From Abelmoschus esculentus (lineage: Eukaryota > Streptophyta > Magnoliopsida > Malvales > Malvaceae): 64,000 nt of DNA. The number at the start of each line of letters is the position of its first letter. Position 1 is the stretch's first letter. Positions 21,871-33,007 of the stretch are shown here, piece by piece. The notes beneath the pieces were generated by a model that did not search any database, was not told the DNA's origin, and was given only the letters and a program-made list of their open reading frames with translations. The stretch lies in the NCBI GenBank assembly GCA_035048815.1, contig JAUCBN010000035.1:10800501-10864500 (forward strand), read 5' to 3'. Made by a program: the position numbers and the translations under genes.

Positions 21871-22132
21871 GTATCGATACTCGGGCTACCAGTATCGATA
21901 CCCATGAGTATATTTTGGCTTGTTGTTCAGGGGTATCGAACCTTGTTTCGATACCGTGGGTTCCAGAAACGTTTTGTATCGATACCTGTATCGAAATGGG
22001 TCCTCCCTTTTCTATTGACTTTTGGAGTTAGTCAACGGTATCGATACTTGTTTCGATACCTGTGTTTCGATACCCTCTTTGGGTGGGTATCGATATAGGG
22101 TATTTCGATACCCTACTTAAGGGTATCGATAC
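21871..22132. repeat. Array of GTATCGATAC-class palindromes in 5' LTR G1
   Basis: Ten-base dyads GTATCGATAC, GTTTCGATAC or close variants start at 21871, 21892, 21933, 21945, 21976, 21988, 22038, 22050, 22064, 22087, 22102 and 22123. Spacings cluster at about 21 and about 12 bases. Each shares the TCGA core. The same array is found in the solo LTR and the 3' LTR of this family. Confidence 0.85.
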
Positions 22133-22419
22133 CCCTGTGTGTTTTGGCTAAGTTGGGTAGAATTTAAGGCTTCGGTGATCTTAATAAATAAATACTCTAA
22201 TCTAAAAGCAACGAAAGGAATTGTCGGACTAAGTTGAGGTTATAACTCCGAAAAATCAATTGAGATAAGACCTTAATATATCTTGTTGTGATGAGATCCT
22301 AGGTGGATCGTTTGTGTGGTCGAGTCTTTGTATGTTGGAATCCGGATATCTATAAGTGTTGCAACACGTTGAAGGCCATCCGATGTAACATTCCGGATGA
22401 TGATTTGACGACTATCCCG

Positions 22420-22665
22420 AGTGTAGGATCCCGATACTGTGTGGACGCGGGCCTCATTCGAAGATACTCGATGTGACATTCTGAGTATGGGATTTGGAGG
22501 ATCCCGATGCTGTGTGGACGCAGACCTCAATCCCGGATGTAGGATCCCGATGCTGTGTGGATGCGGGCCTCATCCTTGAGTATGGGATCCCGATACTGGG
22601 TGAACGCGGGCCCTACTCGTAGTGTAGGATCCTGATTCTGTGTAGATGCGAGCCTCACTACCTCG
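22420..22665. repeat. Tandem block in G-family LTR, about 50-60 bp units
   Basis: About four to five units containing GGATCCCGATGCTGTGTGGA followed by CGCGGGCCTCA. Unit variants differ between the three G-family LTRs of the window. Confidence 0.75.
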
Positions 22666-23170
22666 TGTGTTTTGGTTGATTTGTATATGCTGTGTGCGTT
22701 AATATACATCTCATTTATGCCATATGATAGACGAGCATGCTAGATCATCATATCATGCACGAGATTTATATACCATGTTTTACTGCTTTTTATATGCATG
22801 ATGTTGGCCGAGTTTGGCGTATCCACTGAGCTTGTGTGACTCAGCGTTCGAAATCTGTTTTCGTGCATAGGTTAAGTGAAGCAGGTCCCGTGGAGCACCA
22901 TCGAGGTTTGGATTTCAGCATCGACTTTGTGTCAGGGTACAGTGATAGATTTAGTGGGCTAGTACTTTGTCAGACCTATATGTATTTTTGTAACTCTGTC
23001 ATTTTAATTGAGTCAAATGTTTTAAATGGGTTTATAGTAATTTGGAGTTTCGGTCACTTTAAACTACTTTGGGCTTTTGTTTTAAATTAAATGGATTTTA
23101 TTCGTATTATATTTAGACTTGAATTGACTTTATTATTGGATTTTCGATGGAAAATTTAAAATTCGGGTTT

Positions 23171-23185
23171 TGGGCCGAAGGCCCA
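23171..23185 (+). other. Short hairpin near the 3' end of LTR G1
   Basis: TGGGCC, loop GAA, GGCCCA. It is also present in the solo LTR (loop GGA) and the 3' LTR, about 26 bases before the LTR end, so it is a fixed part of the U5 end in this family. Confidence 0.6.
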
Positions 23186-23216
23186 ATGTGAATCCGGGTC
23201 GGGGTATTACATTTAG

Positions 23217-23228
23217 TGGTATCAGAGC
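23217..23228 (+). other. Primer-binding site of G1
   Basis: TGGTATCAGAGC, five bases after the LTR: complementary to the 3' end of initiator tRNA-Met, as usual for chromoviruses. Confidence 0.9.
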
Positions 23229-23412
23229 CCAGGTTGAGTCGGTTTTAGGAAGTCCCTGAGGGAGTCTAGTGTGTTGTATAGGTGTTAGATAAGTATGACC
23301 CTCGAGTCAATAGCGTACCTTTCTTAAAGCTAAAATTTCGATGGTGTAATCTTGCTTGTTGTTGTTGTGTGTGCATGGTGTGGACGAGTCTGAGTGAGAG
23401 GCTAGGCAAGGG

Positions 23413-24000
23413 ATGGATTATTTCGCCCATTTGTACCGTGCTTTGGATCGGATAGCGAAGGTTATTTCGAGGCATTCACCTACCCTAAGTGAGGCACCTA
23501 TCGAGAGGGTTCGCAAGTAGGGTGCTACGGATTTCTTGGGTTCTGGCTAAGATGATCTTGTGAGAGTGGATCAGTGGCTTCATGATGCTCGTTAGGTCTT
23601 GAGACAGATAAGGTTGAGATAGGAGGATGGGCAGTTATGAGTACTATCGCCTCTAAAGGGTAATGCGAGAGAGTGTTGGGAAAACAGTTGAAATGGAGTA
23701 GTATTCCGATCAGCCGACATGGGGCGACTTTTTGGATGAGTTTGAGAAAAAGTATGTGGGCGAGATTCACATCAGTCGGTTGAGAGATCTGTTACCCTTC
23801 TTGTGCAAGGTAATAGTACAGTTTTTGAGTATGAGTAGAAGTTCCTACAGCTGAGTAGATATACACCCGAGTTGATAGCTACCGAGAAGATGAAGTGTAA
23901 GAGGTTTCTGAGAGATTTGAGAGAAGAGATCCGGACCTATTTGACAGCTAACCCACCGATGATGTTTTCTGAGTGAGCATGCTAGGATGTTGGATATACC
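23413..24000 (+). pseudogene. gag: gag remnant of G1
   Basis: Reads from an ATG (MDYFAHLYRALDRIAKVISR) with several stops. The capsid-type pattern is visible in FLQLSRYTPELIATEKMKCK followed by RFLRDLREEIRTYLTA near 23840-23955. The zinc-knuckle region is absent or unrecognisable between 24000 and 24070. Stops such as TAG and TGA interrupt every part. Confidence 0.7.
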
Positions 24001-24069
24001 TTGTGAGACACTAGATATAGGTGTTAGTGTTGCTAATTCTTCAGAGATACCGCAGTGGTCAGAAAGAGG

Positions 24070-24480
24070 TATAGACGATGTTTATTGATGGTTCCGAGGT
24101 ATATGTTCCCAGTAGATATGATGGAATTATCATTTTACGGTTGTGATGTGATTTTTGGTATGGACTGACTGATTAAGCCTAGGGTTAGAATAGACTTTGA
24201 GACCAAAAGAATTTATTTGAGGCTAGCAGAAGACCATGAGATTGTGATTGTGAGTGAGAATGTGAAGTTCCTATTGAATGTTGTTTCGACTCTAGAGGCT
24301 CATAGGTTAGTTGAGTTGGATTGTGAGGCATACCTAGCATATTTGATAAACCCAAATATGAATGAAGTCAGACCGCAGGATATCAGAACAGTGTGATTTT
24401 CTTTCGAGTGTGTCTCCAAAAGAGTTGCCTGGTTTACCAAATGACAAAGAGATTGAGTTGCCAAAATGGTGTGTTTAGAT
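24070..24480 (+). pseudogene. pol: Protease C-terminal remnant and linker of G1
   Basis: After a short piece (FIDGSEVYVP), the stretch ELSFYGCDVIFGMD followed by a stop corresponds to the C-terminal part of the retroelement aspartic protease (GFDVILGMDWL). The Asp-Thr/Ser-Gly active-site segment that should precede it is missing. The linker to reverse transcriptase is recognisable from VSTLEAHRLV, YLAYLINP and VRPQDIRTV. Confidence 0.6.
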
Positions 24481-24489
24481 TCTGTTCCT

Positions 24490-25090
24490 TTTTTGATTGC
24501 TCCGTATCGTATGGCACCAAAAGAACTAAAAGAGTTGAAGACTCAATTGTAAGAACTATTAGATACAGGTTTTTATCCGATCGAGTTTCTTCACCTTAGG
24601 GCACACCCGTGTTGTTTGTGAAGAAGAAAGACGATAGTATGAGGATGTGCATCGACTACAGACGGTTGAATCAGTTGACAGTGAAGAACCAATATCTACT
24701 GCCGAGAATTGATGATATGTTTGATCAGCTTAGAGATGCTACCGTGTTTTCCAAGATAGTCTTGAGGTCAAAGTATTATCAGTTGAAGGTAAAAAATGTC
24801 GATGTGCTAAAGACAGTTTTTCGTACAAGATATGGTCACTACGAGTTTCTAGTTATGCCTTCCAGGTTGGCTCGTGCACCAGTTGTTTTTCAGGGACAGA
24901 GTGAACAAAATTTTCTTTGAGCACTTGTATCAGTTTGTAGTTATGTTCATTGATGACATATTAGTGTACCCACGTACTGAGGAAGACCTTGACAGAAACT
25001 TAAGGTTAGTATTGCAGACCTTGTTGGATCATCGGTTGTATACCAAGTTGAGCGAGTGAGAGTTCTGGATTAGAAAAGTTGTTTTCTCAG
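24490..25090 (+). pseudogene. pol: Reverse transcriptase remnant of G1
   Basis: APYRMAPKELKELK opens the domain; then VKKKDDSMRMCIDYRRLNQ, LLPRIDDMFDQL, YGHYEFLVMP and FIDDILVYPRTEEDL follow. The catalytic FIDD is present. A frameshift separates VVFQ from the FIDD segment, and stops occur before VKKKDD and after YTKLSE. The domain copies RNA into DNA in intact elements; here it is dead. Confidence 0.85.
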
Positions 25091-25528
25091 GATATGTAGT
25101 GTCAGCAGAAGGGATTAAAGTAGATCCTAAGAAGATAGAAGCGATCGTGAGTCGGAAGCAACCGAAGCCCGTCATGAAGATTCATAATTTCCTAAGGTTA
25201 TCAGGTTACTATAAGAGGTTTGTGAATGGATTTTCAAAGTAGTGGTTCCTTTGACTAAATTACTTCAGAAGAATGTTCAGTTTGAGTGCTCAGATGCAAG
25301 GCAACAAGCCTTTGAGAAATTGAAAGAAGTTTTGACAGATGTGCCGATTTTGATACGGCTAATGTTAGGGAAAGAGTATATGATCTACAGTGATGCTTCG
25401 TATGTAGAGCTAGGTTGTGTGTATATGAAAGACGAAAGAGTTATAGCTTACGCCTCGAGACAGTTGAAGAACCATGAGTACAATTATTCGGCCTATGATA
25501 TAGAACTAGCCGAAGTTGTGGTTGCCTT
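25091..25528 (+). pseudogene. pol: RNase H remnant of G1, first part
   Basis: VPLTKLLQKN, ARQQAFEKLKEVLTDVPILI, YSDASYVELGCVYM, VIAYASRQLKNHEYNY and IELAEVVVAF are the RT connection and RNase H landmarks. YSDAS carries the first catalytic Asp. The domain is interrupted after VVVAF by a solo LTR and resumes at 27725. Confidence 0.85.
25524..25528. repeat. Target-site duplication GCCTT, left copy
   Basis: Identical to 27720-27724, flanking the solo LTR exactly. Confidence 0.9.
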
Positions 25529-27719
25529 TGTAACGACCCAAACTCTCGGTTTAGTGTGTCAGGTTAACCCATGGTGTTGGGCCTCGGGTTTAGGCTCAGG
25601 TTTGTGAGTTGTGGGCCTTGTTGGGCCATAGGCTTGTTGGGCTTGAGTGGTTTGGGCTTTAAGAGTTTTAAGATGAGGGCATTTTTGTAAATGCCTAAAT
25701 GGATGAAAAGTGGGGAAGGGGGTTTTTATTTCTCCTGCAGAGATGATATCATCCCCTTCTTCCTTTTCTTCCCATCTTTAAACTCCTTGGTTGCAAGAAG
25801 GCTTGGTTAAAGGTAAGATTTTTAAGAGCTATGTTTAGAATCTCGTTTTTATGTTAAAGGAGATGTTATAGAGCAGTAAAGGATCTATAAAACAAGGTAA
25901 GAATGTATGGTTTTGGTGTTAGATGGAGGTTTTGGTGGGGGTTTTGGGTTGAGCTCGGGATTGAGTTTTGGAGCTTTAATCTCAGTCTCTTTTTGTTCTT
26001 AGACCTTGAGGAATCACCCTAAGTTGTCCCTAATCCGTTCTTCATCTTTCTCTTGTAGAGAAAGAAGGTGGTGAGCCATCAACAAGCTTGGGTAGAGGAA
26101 GAGTTTGACTAGAGTGGGGAGCTCGTTTTGCTGCTGTTTTGCTAAGAGGTTGATACTCCCAACTCCTTCTACATCATTCCAATTCATGGTAGATTGCATG
26201 ACATGTAGAAATATCCATGCTTGTATGTTGTGTTGCTTGGTTTCTTGAAATGGGTCTTTAATGGTGAAATTCGGATTAATGTGGTTAAGGGCTGGAAATC
26301 GATGTCAAAATACTCTAAACATCATTAATATTGAGTAGGAACACTTAGGGATCGATTAGATTAAGTTTGGGGTTAAAAATCTAGAATTTCTAAGTGCAAA
26401 ACCGTCCTTAGTGTAGGGGTATCGATACTCGGGCTACCGGTATCGATACCCATGAGTATATTTTGGCTTGTCATTCAGAGGTATCGAACCCTGTTTCGAT
26501 ACCGTGGATTCTAGAAACTTTTTGTATCGATGCCTGTATCGAAACGGGTCCTCCCCTTTTTGTTGACTTTTGGAGTTGGTCAATGGTATCGATACTGGTT
26601 TCGATACATGTGTTTTGATACCCTCTATGGGTGGGTATCGATGAAGAGTGTTTCGATACCCTACATAAGGGTATCGATACCCCTGTGTAATTTGGTTAAA
26701 TTTGAATAGAGTTTGGGGGCTCGATGATCCTAATAAATAAATACTCAAATCTAAAAGCTATAGAATGAATCATTGAATTAAGATTGATAATCATAACCCC
26801 GAAAGACCTAAGTATGATAAGAATTTATATGTCTTGTTGTGATAGATCCTAGGTGGATCGTTTGTGTGGTTTGAGTCCTTTGTGTTGGAAATCCGGATAT
26901 CCATAAGTGTTGCAACACGTTGAAGGTCATCCGATGTAACATGCCGGGTGATGATTGAAGACCTTTATTCCGAGTGTTGGGCGGTCTCACTCGAAGATGT
27001 TCGATGTGACATTCCGAGCATAGGGTTGGTTGGGCGGCCTCCACCCTTTTCCGAACGTTGGGCGGCCTCGTTCGAAGATGTCCGATGTAACATTCCGGGC
27101 ATAGGATTTGAGGGCGGCCTCAATCCTGAGTGTAGGATCCCGATGCTGTGTGGACGCGGGCCTCGCTCTTGTGTGTTGACTTATATGATTGTATATGCTG
27201 TGTGCGATAGTATACATTCATTTATGCCATGTGTAGGCAAGCATGCTAGACCTTCATACCATGCATGTGATTTATATGCCATGCTTTACTGCTTTGATAT
27301 GCATGATGTTGGCCGAGTTTGGCGTATCCATTGAGCTTGTGTGGCTTAGCGTTCGAAATCTGTTTTCGTGCGTAGGTTAAGTGGAGCGGGACTTGGGGAG
27401 CACCATCAAGGTTTGGACTTTCAGCATCGACCGTGTTGTCAGAGTACAGTTATTAGATGTAGTGGGCTTAGTACTATGTTGAACCCTATATGTATTTTGT
27501 AACTCTGTTATTTTATTTGGGTCGAATGTTTTAAAATAGTCGGTAATATATTTTGGAGCTCCGATTTACTTTGAATTATTTTGGGCTTGTTTTTATTTAA
27601 TTGGATTATGAACTTGGTTTTGGACTTACATGATTTTTATTATTGGGCTTTTAAAACGAAATTTTGGAATATGGGTTTTGGGCCGGAGGCCCATTGTGAC
27701 ATCCGGGTCGGGTGTTACA
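25529..27719 (+). mobile_element. Solo LTR of family G (2191 bp) in the RNase H of G1
   Basis: TGTAACGACCC to GGTGTTACA with a perfect 5-bp duplication GCCTT. It carries the same palindrome array (first dyads at 26419 and 26440), tandem block and terminal hairpin as the G1 LTRs but is clearly more diverged from them than they are from each other. It arose by recombination between the LTRs of a full element, which removed the interior. Confidence 0.92.
26419..26687. repeat. Palindrome array in the solo G LTR
   Basis: GTATCGATAC at 26419 and 26440 (21 bases apart), then further GTATCGAACC, GTTTCGATAC and related dyads to about 26687. Spacer sequence differs from G1 more than the dyads do, for instance TTGTCATTCAGAG against TTGTTGTTCAGG. 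Confidence 0.8.
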
Positions 27720-27724
27720 GCCTT
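27720..27724. repeat. Target-site duplication GCCTT, right copy
   Basis: Matches 25524-25528. Confidence 0.9.
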
Positions 27725-28200
27725 GAAGATTTGAGGCATTATCTGTATGGTGAAAGATGCACAGTATACATAGGTCACAAGAGTTGAAGTATCTGATGAC
27801 ATAGAAAGAGTTGAATTCGAGGCAGAATAGATGACTTAAATCATTGAAGGACTATGACATTAAGATTTAGTACCATTCGGGTAAAGTCAACATACTGACA
27901 GATGCTCTGAATAGGAAAACAGTCGTTAAGTTGAGAGTTATGTTTGCTAGATTGAACTTATCAGATGATGGTGGCTTGGTAGCTGAGCTTCAGGTTAGAA
28001 CTACTTTGAGTCAGTTGGTTAGAGAGAACCAGTTATCAGATGGATCTTTGGTACCTCACGTATAAGATATAATCGAAGGATGATCTACAGAGTACAGTTC
28101 AGAGATAATGGTGTATTGTGTTTCAGAGACAGAGTGGTTATGCTGAATGACAGTGGTTGAAGATGTATGATTCTGACCAAAACGTACAATAGTCTTTTTG
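27725..28200 (+). pseudogene. pol: RNase H remnant of G1, second part, and start of integrase linker
   Basis: Resumes with the LKI-HYLYG segment and continues YLYGERCTVYIGHKS, YHSGKVNILTDALNRK and VKLRVMFARLNLSDDGGLV. Asp of the canonical TDHKSLKYL is Gly (YIGHKS) here. TDALNRK retains the last RNase H Asp. Several TGA and TAG stops replace Trp or Gln codons. Confidence 0.75.
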
Positions 28201-28860
28201 CTACACGTCTAGGTAGTACGAAGATATACCGTGGTTCGTAGGATGAATATTTCTGGTTTGGTCTAAAGAGAGATGTTACCGATTATGTGAGTAAGTATAT
28301 GGTTTGTCAGAGAGTTAAAGCAGAATATCAGTTTTTGTCTGGTTTGTTATAGTCGTTGAAGATTTTCGAATGGAAACGGACAATGGGAAAATACCGCCAT
28401 AGATTTTGTATCCGGTTTGTCGTTGAAAGAAGAACATCAGTTTGGGTTATAATTGATCGCCTCATGAAGTGTGCTCATTTTATTGTTATTCATACGACTT
28501 ACTTGTTATGTAAGCTGGTAAAATTGTACGTCAGTAGGATTGTGGGACTATATGGTGTGCCGAAATTGATTGTGTTCGACAGAGATCTGAGATCCATAAT
28601 CAGATTTGGGGAGTATTTGCACAGTGCTTTGGGTAGCCGTTTAAATTTCAGTACTTCATATCATCCTCAGTCAGATGGGCAGTCAGAGAGAGTTGTTCAG
28701 ATTCTTAAGGATATGCTCCGATGTACCATTGATTTTCAGGATACTTGAGAGAAGCACCTACCGTTGGTTGAGTTTGCGTATAACAACAGTTATCAGTAAA
28801 GTATTTAGATGGTTCCGTATGAGGCTTTGAATGGCAGAAAGTACATAACTTGGTTTTATT
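28201..28860 (+). pseudogene. pol: Integrase remnant of G1 (zinc finger and core)
   Basis: YFWFGLKRDVTDYVSKYMVC followed by QRVKAEYQF is the C-terminal half of the HHCC finger; the first Cys of the CxxC pair is Tyr. The core shows VWVIIDRLMKCAHFIVIHTT, LYGVPKLIVFDRDLRS and YHPQSDGQSERVVQILKDML. The expected Asp-Phe segment (MDFVTGLP) before VWVI is destroyed by a frameshift. Stops follow FQDT. Confidence 0.8.
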
Positions 28861-28870
28861 GGGTTGAAGC

Positions 28871-29137
28871 ATGTTAGAATTGATATTGATGTCAGTTATG
28901 CTTAAGGAGACTACTGAGAAATTGAAGTTGACTTGTGATCAGTTAAGAATAGCTTCAGATAGGCAAAAATCATATGCAGATTTGAAACTGACAGAAATAG
29001 AGTATGAGGTGGAAAAAAGTATTCTTGAAAGTGTCACCGTGAAAAGAGATCATTCGTTTGGAAGGAAAAACAAGTTAAGTTCAAGGTTTATAGAATCGTA
29101 TGAGGTTGCTCTTTTTGCACTGGTTTCCCTTAGGTAA
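28871..29137 (+). pseudogene. pol: Integrase C-terminal remnant of G1, chromodomain lost
   Basis: LTCDQLRIASDRQKSYADLK and FGRKNKLSSRFIESYEV match the GPY/F-type integrase tail, with GPYEV changed to ESYEV. After that the frame jumps straight to the pre-purine-tract segment (FALVSLR), so the segment encoding the chromodomain (present in H2 at about 45870-46020) is deleted. Confidence 0.75.
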
Positions 29138-29155
29138 ATTTCGAGGACAAAATTT
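29136..29155 (+). other. GAGGAC stem-loop upstream of the G1 purine tract
   Basis: Left arm AAATTTC, loop GAGGAC, right arm AAAATTT (first base changed, so six of seven pairs remain). The right arm ends 18 bases before the 3' LTR, the same distance as in H2 and in Athila-like B. Confidence 0.7.
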
Positions 29156-29157
29156 TC

Positions 29158-29173
29158 TTAAAGGAGGGGAGAG
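29158..29173 (+). other. Polypurine tract of G1
   Basis: TTAAAGGAGGGGAGAG-type tract directly before the 3' LTR (which here starts TTTAAC instead of TGTAAC). Confidence 0.8.
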
Positions 29174-29483
29174 TTTAACGACCCGGATTCGGATCCGAGT
29201 GTCGGGTTAACCCGAGAGTTATGAGTTTCGGTTTTGGTCTCGAGTTTAGTGGTTTTGGGACTCGGTTTTGTGTTGGGTCTTGTTGGGCTTGTTTGGTTGT
29301 TGGGCTTGAGAGATTTTGGGCCTTGAGAGTTTTATGTGGAGGATATTTTGGTAATTGTCTAAATAGGTTGAATAAGGAGTTGTTTTTAGTGGGTGTGCTG
29401 AAAACTTTCTTTCATCTTCTTCTTTGCAACCTCAAGAGAAAGTGAAGCATAAAGGTTGAATCTTTGGAGTTTTGAGGGAGAAT

Positions 29484-29488
29484 CTCGG
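29484..29488. repeat. Target-site duplication CTCGG, left copy
   Basis: Identical to 33003-33007. Confidence 0.9.
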
Positions 29489-31257
29489 TGTAACATCCCG
29501 TTTTTTGGGTTATTAGTTTAGGCTTAGTTAGGGGAAATTCGATTCGGGACGAATCGGGTTCTCCGGTTCATTAATTCCAGGAAAAATAAAATAAGGATAT
29601 TTTTAATTAAGAAAAATAATAATTTGGGAGGTGGTTTGAAATATTAAAAATATGTTTCAAAATTAAAAGAAAATAATTTGGATTTTATAATGATTTTTAA
29701 TTATGCTTAATTATGCATAAATGACCAATTTGTAATTTTTGGAAAATTTGGGGGACTATTTTGCAATTTTCGGCAATTAAATGTTTTTAGTGACTAAATT
29801 GAAAAGCAAGCTAAACTTAGAATCCTTAGAGGGCCATAAACCCATTTCTAATTTTTAATGATGATTTATTCACCAAAATACATTTTTAATTATTTTAATT
29901 GGGTTTTTAATCATTTTTCTCCAAAACCACTTTTTCTCTTAATTTTCTCTCATCTTTTTCTCTCATTTTCTCTCCATTTTCTCTTCAATTCCTTGCTGTT
30001 TTTTGCATATTTTTTCACAAAGATTACATCACTTGCATCATCTTTCCATCCTTTACAAAACCTATGCATTAATTTCATCAAATCTACATCAAATTGCAAG
30101 GAATCAAGAAGGAGAAAATTCTATATTTTTGGTGAATAGATCTTGAAGGTAATTTTTCTGGATTTTTATTCTTTTCTAAGGTTCTTTATTGAAATTCCCA
30201 AGTATTAGCTTGCTAATCTTTGAATAAACACTTGATTCTATGTTTTTAAAGTTAGATCTAGTGATTTTGTGATGTTTTTGTGAAATCTTTCTGGATCTCA
30301 TTTAATGCTGGAAATTAGATGAATTCAATCATGTTTTTATGTTGATTTAATGATTAATTGAGTCTTGATTTGTTATCACATTAATTTAATCTCGGAATAA
30401 TGCAATCGATGTAGTTTTAAGGTGCTTTTCGGTTGTTTTATGGGCTGTTTTAGATGCTTAAATGTTGCTGGAGGTATAAGGATGGTTTGGATGTGTTTTT
30501 AGATCATAATTGAAATAGATTAGATGTAAGATTCGTTAGGTTTTGGGCTGATGTTGTTCGGTTGCGTTTCAGCTTAGTTTTCGGTCTTTTCGGCTAAGTT
30601 TTTGGTAGTTTAATGGTGATCGGATATGGCTGTTGGTTTGAGCATGTTATGATATAAGAATGCTCTGTTTTTAATGTTGTAGAAGAGGTACAAGAAGAAG
30701 CTTGATTGCTGGTGCGTTGGTGCGATCATCGGAGAGCGGCGAAAGCTCGTTTCGCTTGTTGGTGAGTGAATTCGGATTTAAAGCGAATCGCGTTTGATAC
30801 GTTCTATTTTTGGGGGCTATGGAAGAGTGTGAAAACCTTCCATAGTTCAAGAGTAAGTGAAGTATTTGTTTTGACAAACCGGTATGAGTTTCGGCTACAT
30901 TTTACAAAGGCATTATGTTAGTAATGCAATGAGATTTATGCAAATGCATGAGCATGATTTGAAATGATGCATACATGAGAATTACTTGTTGAAATGCATG
31001 GCTTATTTAGCATCCATGATTATGGAAAATTATGCGAAATGATTTGGAATACAATATGGTTAATTGCCTTATACATGATGGTGCCTTTGTGCATGGCTTT
31101 GGTTCATTTGTTGAACATATTATGCATGCATTATGAGCAGCAAGTTATCATGCACATTTGATTATGATATTGGCTTAGTGACACTAACTTTAGATTCGAA
31201 TACGAATGACATGTCATTAGGATTGAATGCACTATAAAATAAAGAGAACAATGATAT

Positions 31258-31502
31258 TGCCTACACGTAAACAAGGGAGACTTTGTGTCCAACCGTGCGT
31301 GGTAGTGCCGCCTACACGTAAACAAGGGTGACTTTGTGTCCGACCGTGCATGTAGAGCTTGCCTATATGTAAACAAGGGTGACTTTGTGTCCGACCGTGC
31401 ATATAGTTGACCCATACGTAAAAAGGGTGACTTTGTGTCCAACCGTGCGTAGTGGGGGATAACATGTATACAAGGGTGACTAAGTGTCCGATCGATGCAT
31501 GT
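31258..31502. repeat. Tandem block in the family H solo LTR, about 50-60 bp units
   Basis: Five units of GCCTACACGTAAACAAGGGT followed by GACTTTGTGTCCGACCGTGC, progressively diverging to the right. Shorter versions of the block occur in H2 and H3. Confidence 0.85.
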
Positions 31503-32223
31503 TGAGAAAAGGATCCGTGTATTCGGTGAAATTAAGGTTCACATTAAGTGGTCACTAGGATGCCAATATACATACATGAAATTGAGAAAAGTTTGAGCAT
31601 CATTTATAAATTGTTTTGATAAGGTTATGTGAACTCAAGGATGCATATGTTTTAATGAACTTGGGCATGTAATATTGGCATGCATGATTTAATAAAGTAT
31701 TGCAAATTATGGTTTCAATATGGTTTTAAATAGATGCATTGATGATCTTTTGTAGAGCTACCTCACTAAGCATGTTTGCTTAAGCTCTCTTTTCATCTTT
31801 GCAGAAAAATAAGGGCACTTGGAGCTTCGTTTGAGGCAAGGAAACCAAGGAGAAGATCACTTTAACTTTGGTATGTTTTTGGCAAATAAATAGGGTAAGG
31901 CAATGTGTAACACAATCTATGAGAGGAGTGAGCATCTAGGCTTTGTTTCATGATGTAATAAGACCATTATTGTTTGGGTATTAATTGTTGAACTTTTGTT
32001 TTGTTGGAATTGTTGAAGCATGAACTAGCATGTATGTTATGTTGCTATCCATACTTTAGGAAGCATGCCTATTGGTCTCTTTGTGATATTTTCTGGTGTT
32101 TTGAGGTGTGGTTATGTTGATGGTGATGTCTAGGAATGTTGCATATAGTTTTGGATTATTAAAGTTTATGTTTGGATTGGTTTAAATGAGTTTATACGTC
32201 TCACTCAGTCCAGATTACAGGGG

Positions 32224-32428
32224 GTATCGAAACACCCTGTGGCAGTATCGATACCCCTATGCCTATTTGAGCATCTGTATCGAACCAGGGTTCGGTACCA
32301 AATGCTACTGGACGTGGCTGTTCCGAAACACCCTATGGGCTGTTTCGAAACAGGTAGCCATAGTTCAAACCATGGGTTCACTGGGCACCCGTGCTCCGAA
32401 ACACTTAAGGGTTGCTTCGAAACACCTG
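32224..32428. repeat. Palindrome cluster in the family H solo LTR
   Basis: GTATCGAAAC at 32224 and GTATCGATAC at 32245 (21 apart), later GTTCCGAAAC, GTTTCGAAAC and GCTTCGAAAC. A spacer word CTACTGGACG at about 32306 is shared with H2 and H3. Confidence 0.8.
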
Positions 32429-33002
32429 GCCTAGAAAGGGAAAATTCGAGAGTTTTTAATGCATGATACGTTGGATTAAAGTTAGTAATTGAAAATAATG
32501 GATTTATGTGTAATTTTAGATGATGTTGTGACACCTTGATTCATGTTTTAATCTGAATACATATCGTATGATTTAAGCTGGATGAAATACCTAATATTAC
32601 ATACTATGCAATTAAGTCCATAAAGGCTAGAATGTAAAATTGATTAATTAAGATACCTTGTATGATCTGAACTGTATGTTGAATGTGTTAAGCTTGTTTA
32701 TTTGTTATCCGGTGGATTGATTACGAATATGGTGATGTAAACTAGTTCCTTACGTTTTTGGCCCCTAATCATGTATGCGTTTGATTGATTTACTTATAAT
32801 GAATGAACTACGACTGTCTCTGTCTTACTTGAGTTAATTATACATAGGAGGTTAATCGTGCATCTAGACAAAATAAATTTAGAAAAAAAATGTTACGGTT
32901 TTTAGGGTTGTTTATCGAATCGAACCTTTGCGGGTTTGGTTTGATATTCCCCGTGTGACCCATTAGTGTCGGTTTCGTCTAGGCCGGGCTAAGGGGGTTA
33001 CA

Positions 33003-33007
33003 CTCGG
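33003..33007. repeat. Target-site duplication CTCGG, right copy
   Basis: Matches 29484-29488. Confidence 0.9.

Larger units (their letters stand above)
20992..23211 (+). repeat. 5' LTR of G1 (2.2 kb)
   Basis: TGTAACGACC to GGGGTATTACA. Differences from the 3' LTR are concentrated in the first hundred bases and are mostly C-to-T. It contains the palindrome array, a tandem block and a terminal hairpin listed separately. Confidence 0.9.
29489..33002 (+). mobile_element. Solo LTR of family H (about 3.5 kb) in the 3' LTR of G1
   Basis: TGTAACATCCCG to GGGGGTTACA with an exact 5-bp duplication. Very long for an LTR, but similar in length to those of H2 and H3. It contains a tandem block at 31258-31502 and a palindrome cluster at 32224-32428. 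A T-rich 93-codon frame near 29858 is not convincing as a gene. Confidence 0.92.

Noticed and set aside
23217..23228. Possible tRNA gene (also 41192, 50434, 18443, 20477)
   Set aside because: Only 12-18 bases complementary to tRNA 3' ends; these are primer-binding sites.
29858..30139. Hydrophobic 93-98 codon frame conserved in H1 and H3 LTRs (also 47340-47636 and 55378-55674)
   Set aside because: Translation of a T/C-rich LTR segment; the H2 LTRs have a stop in the corresponding place, and conservation follows from shared LTR ancestry.
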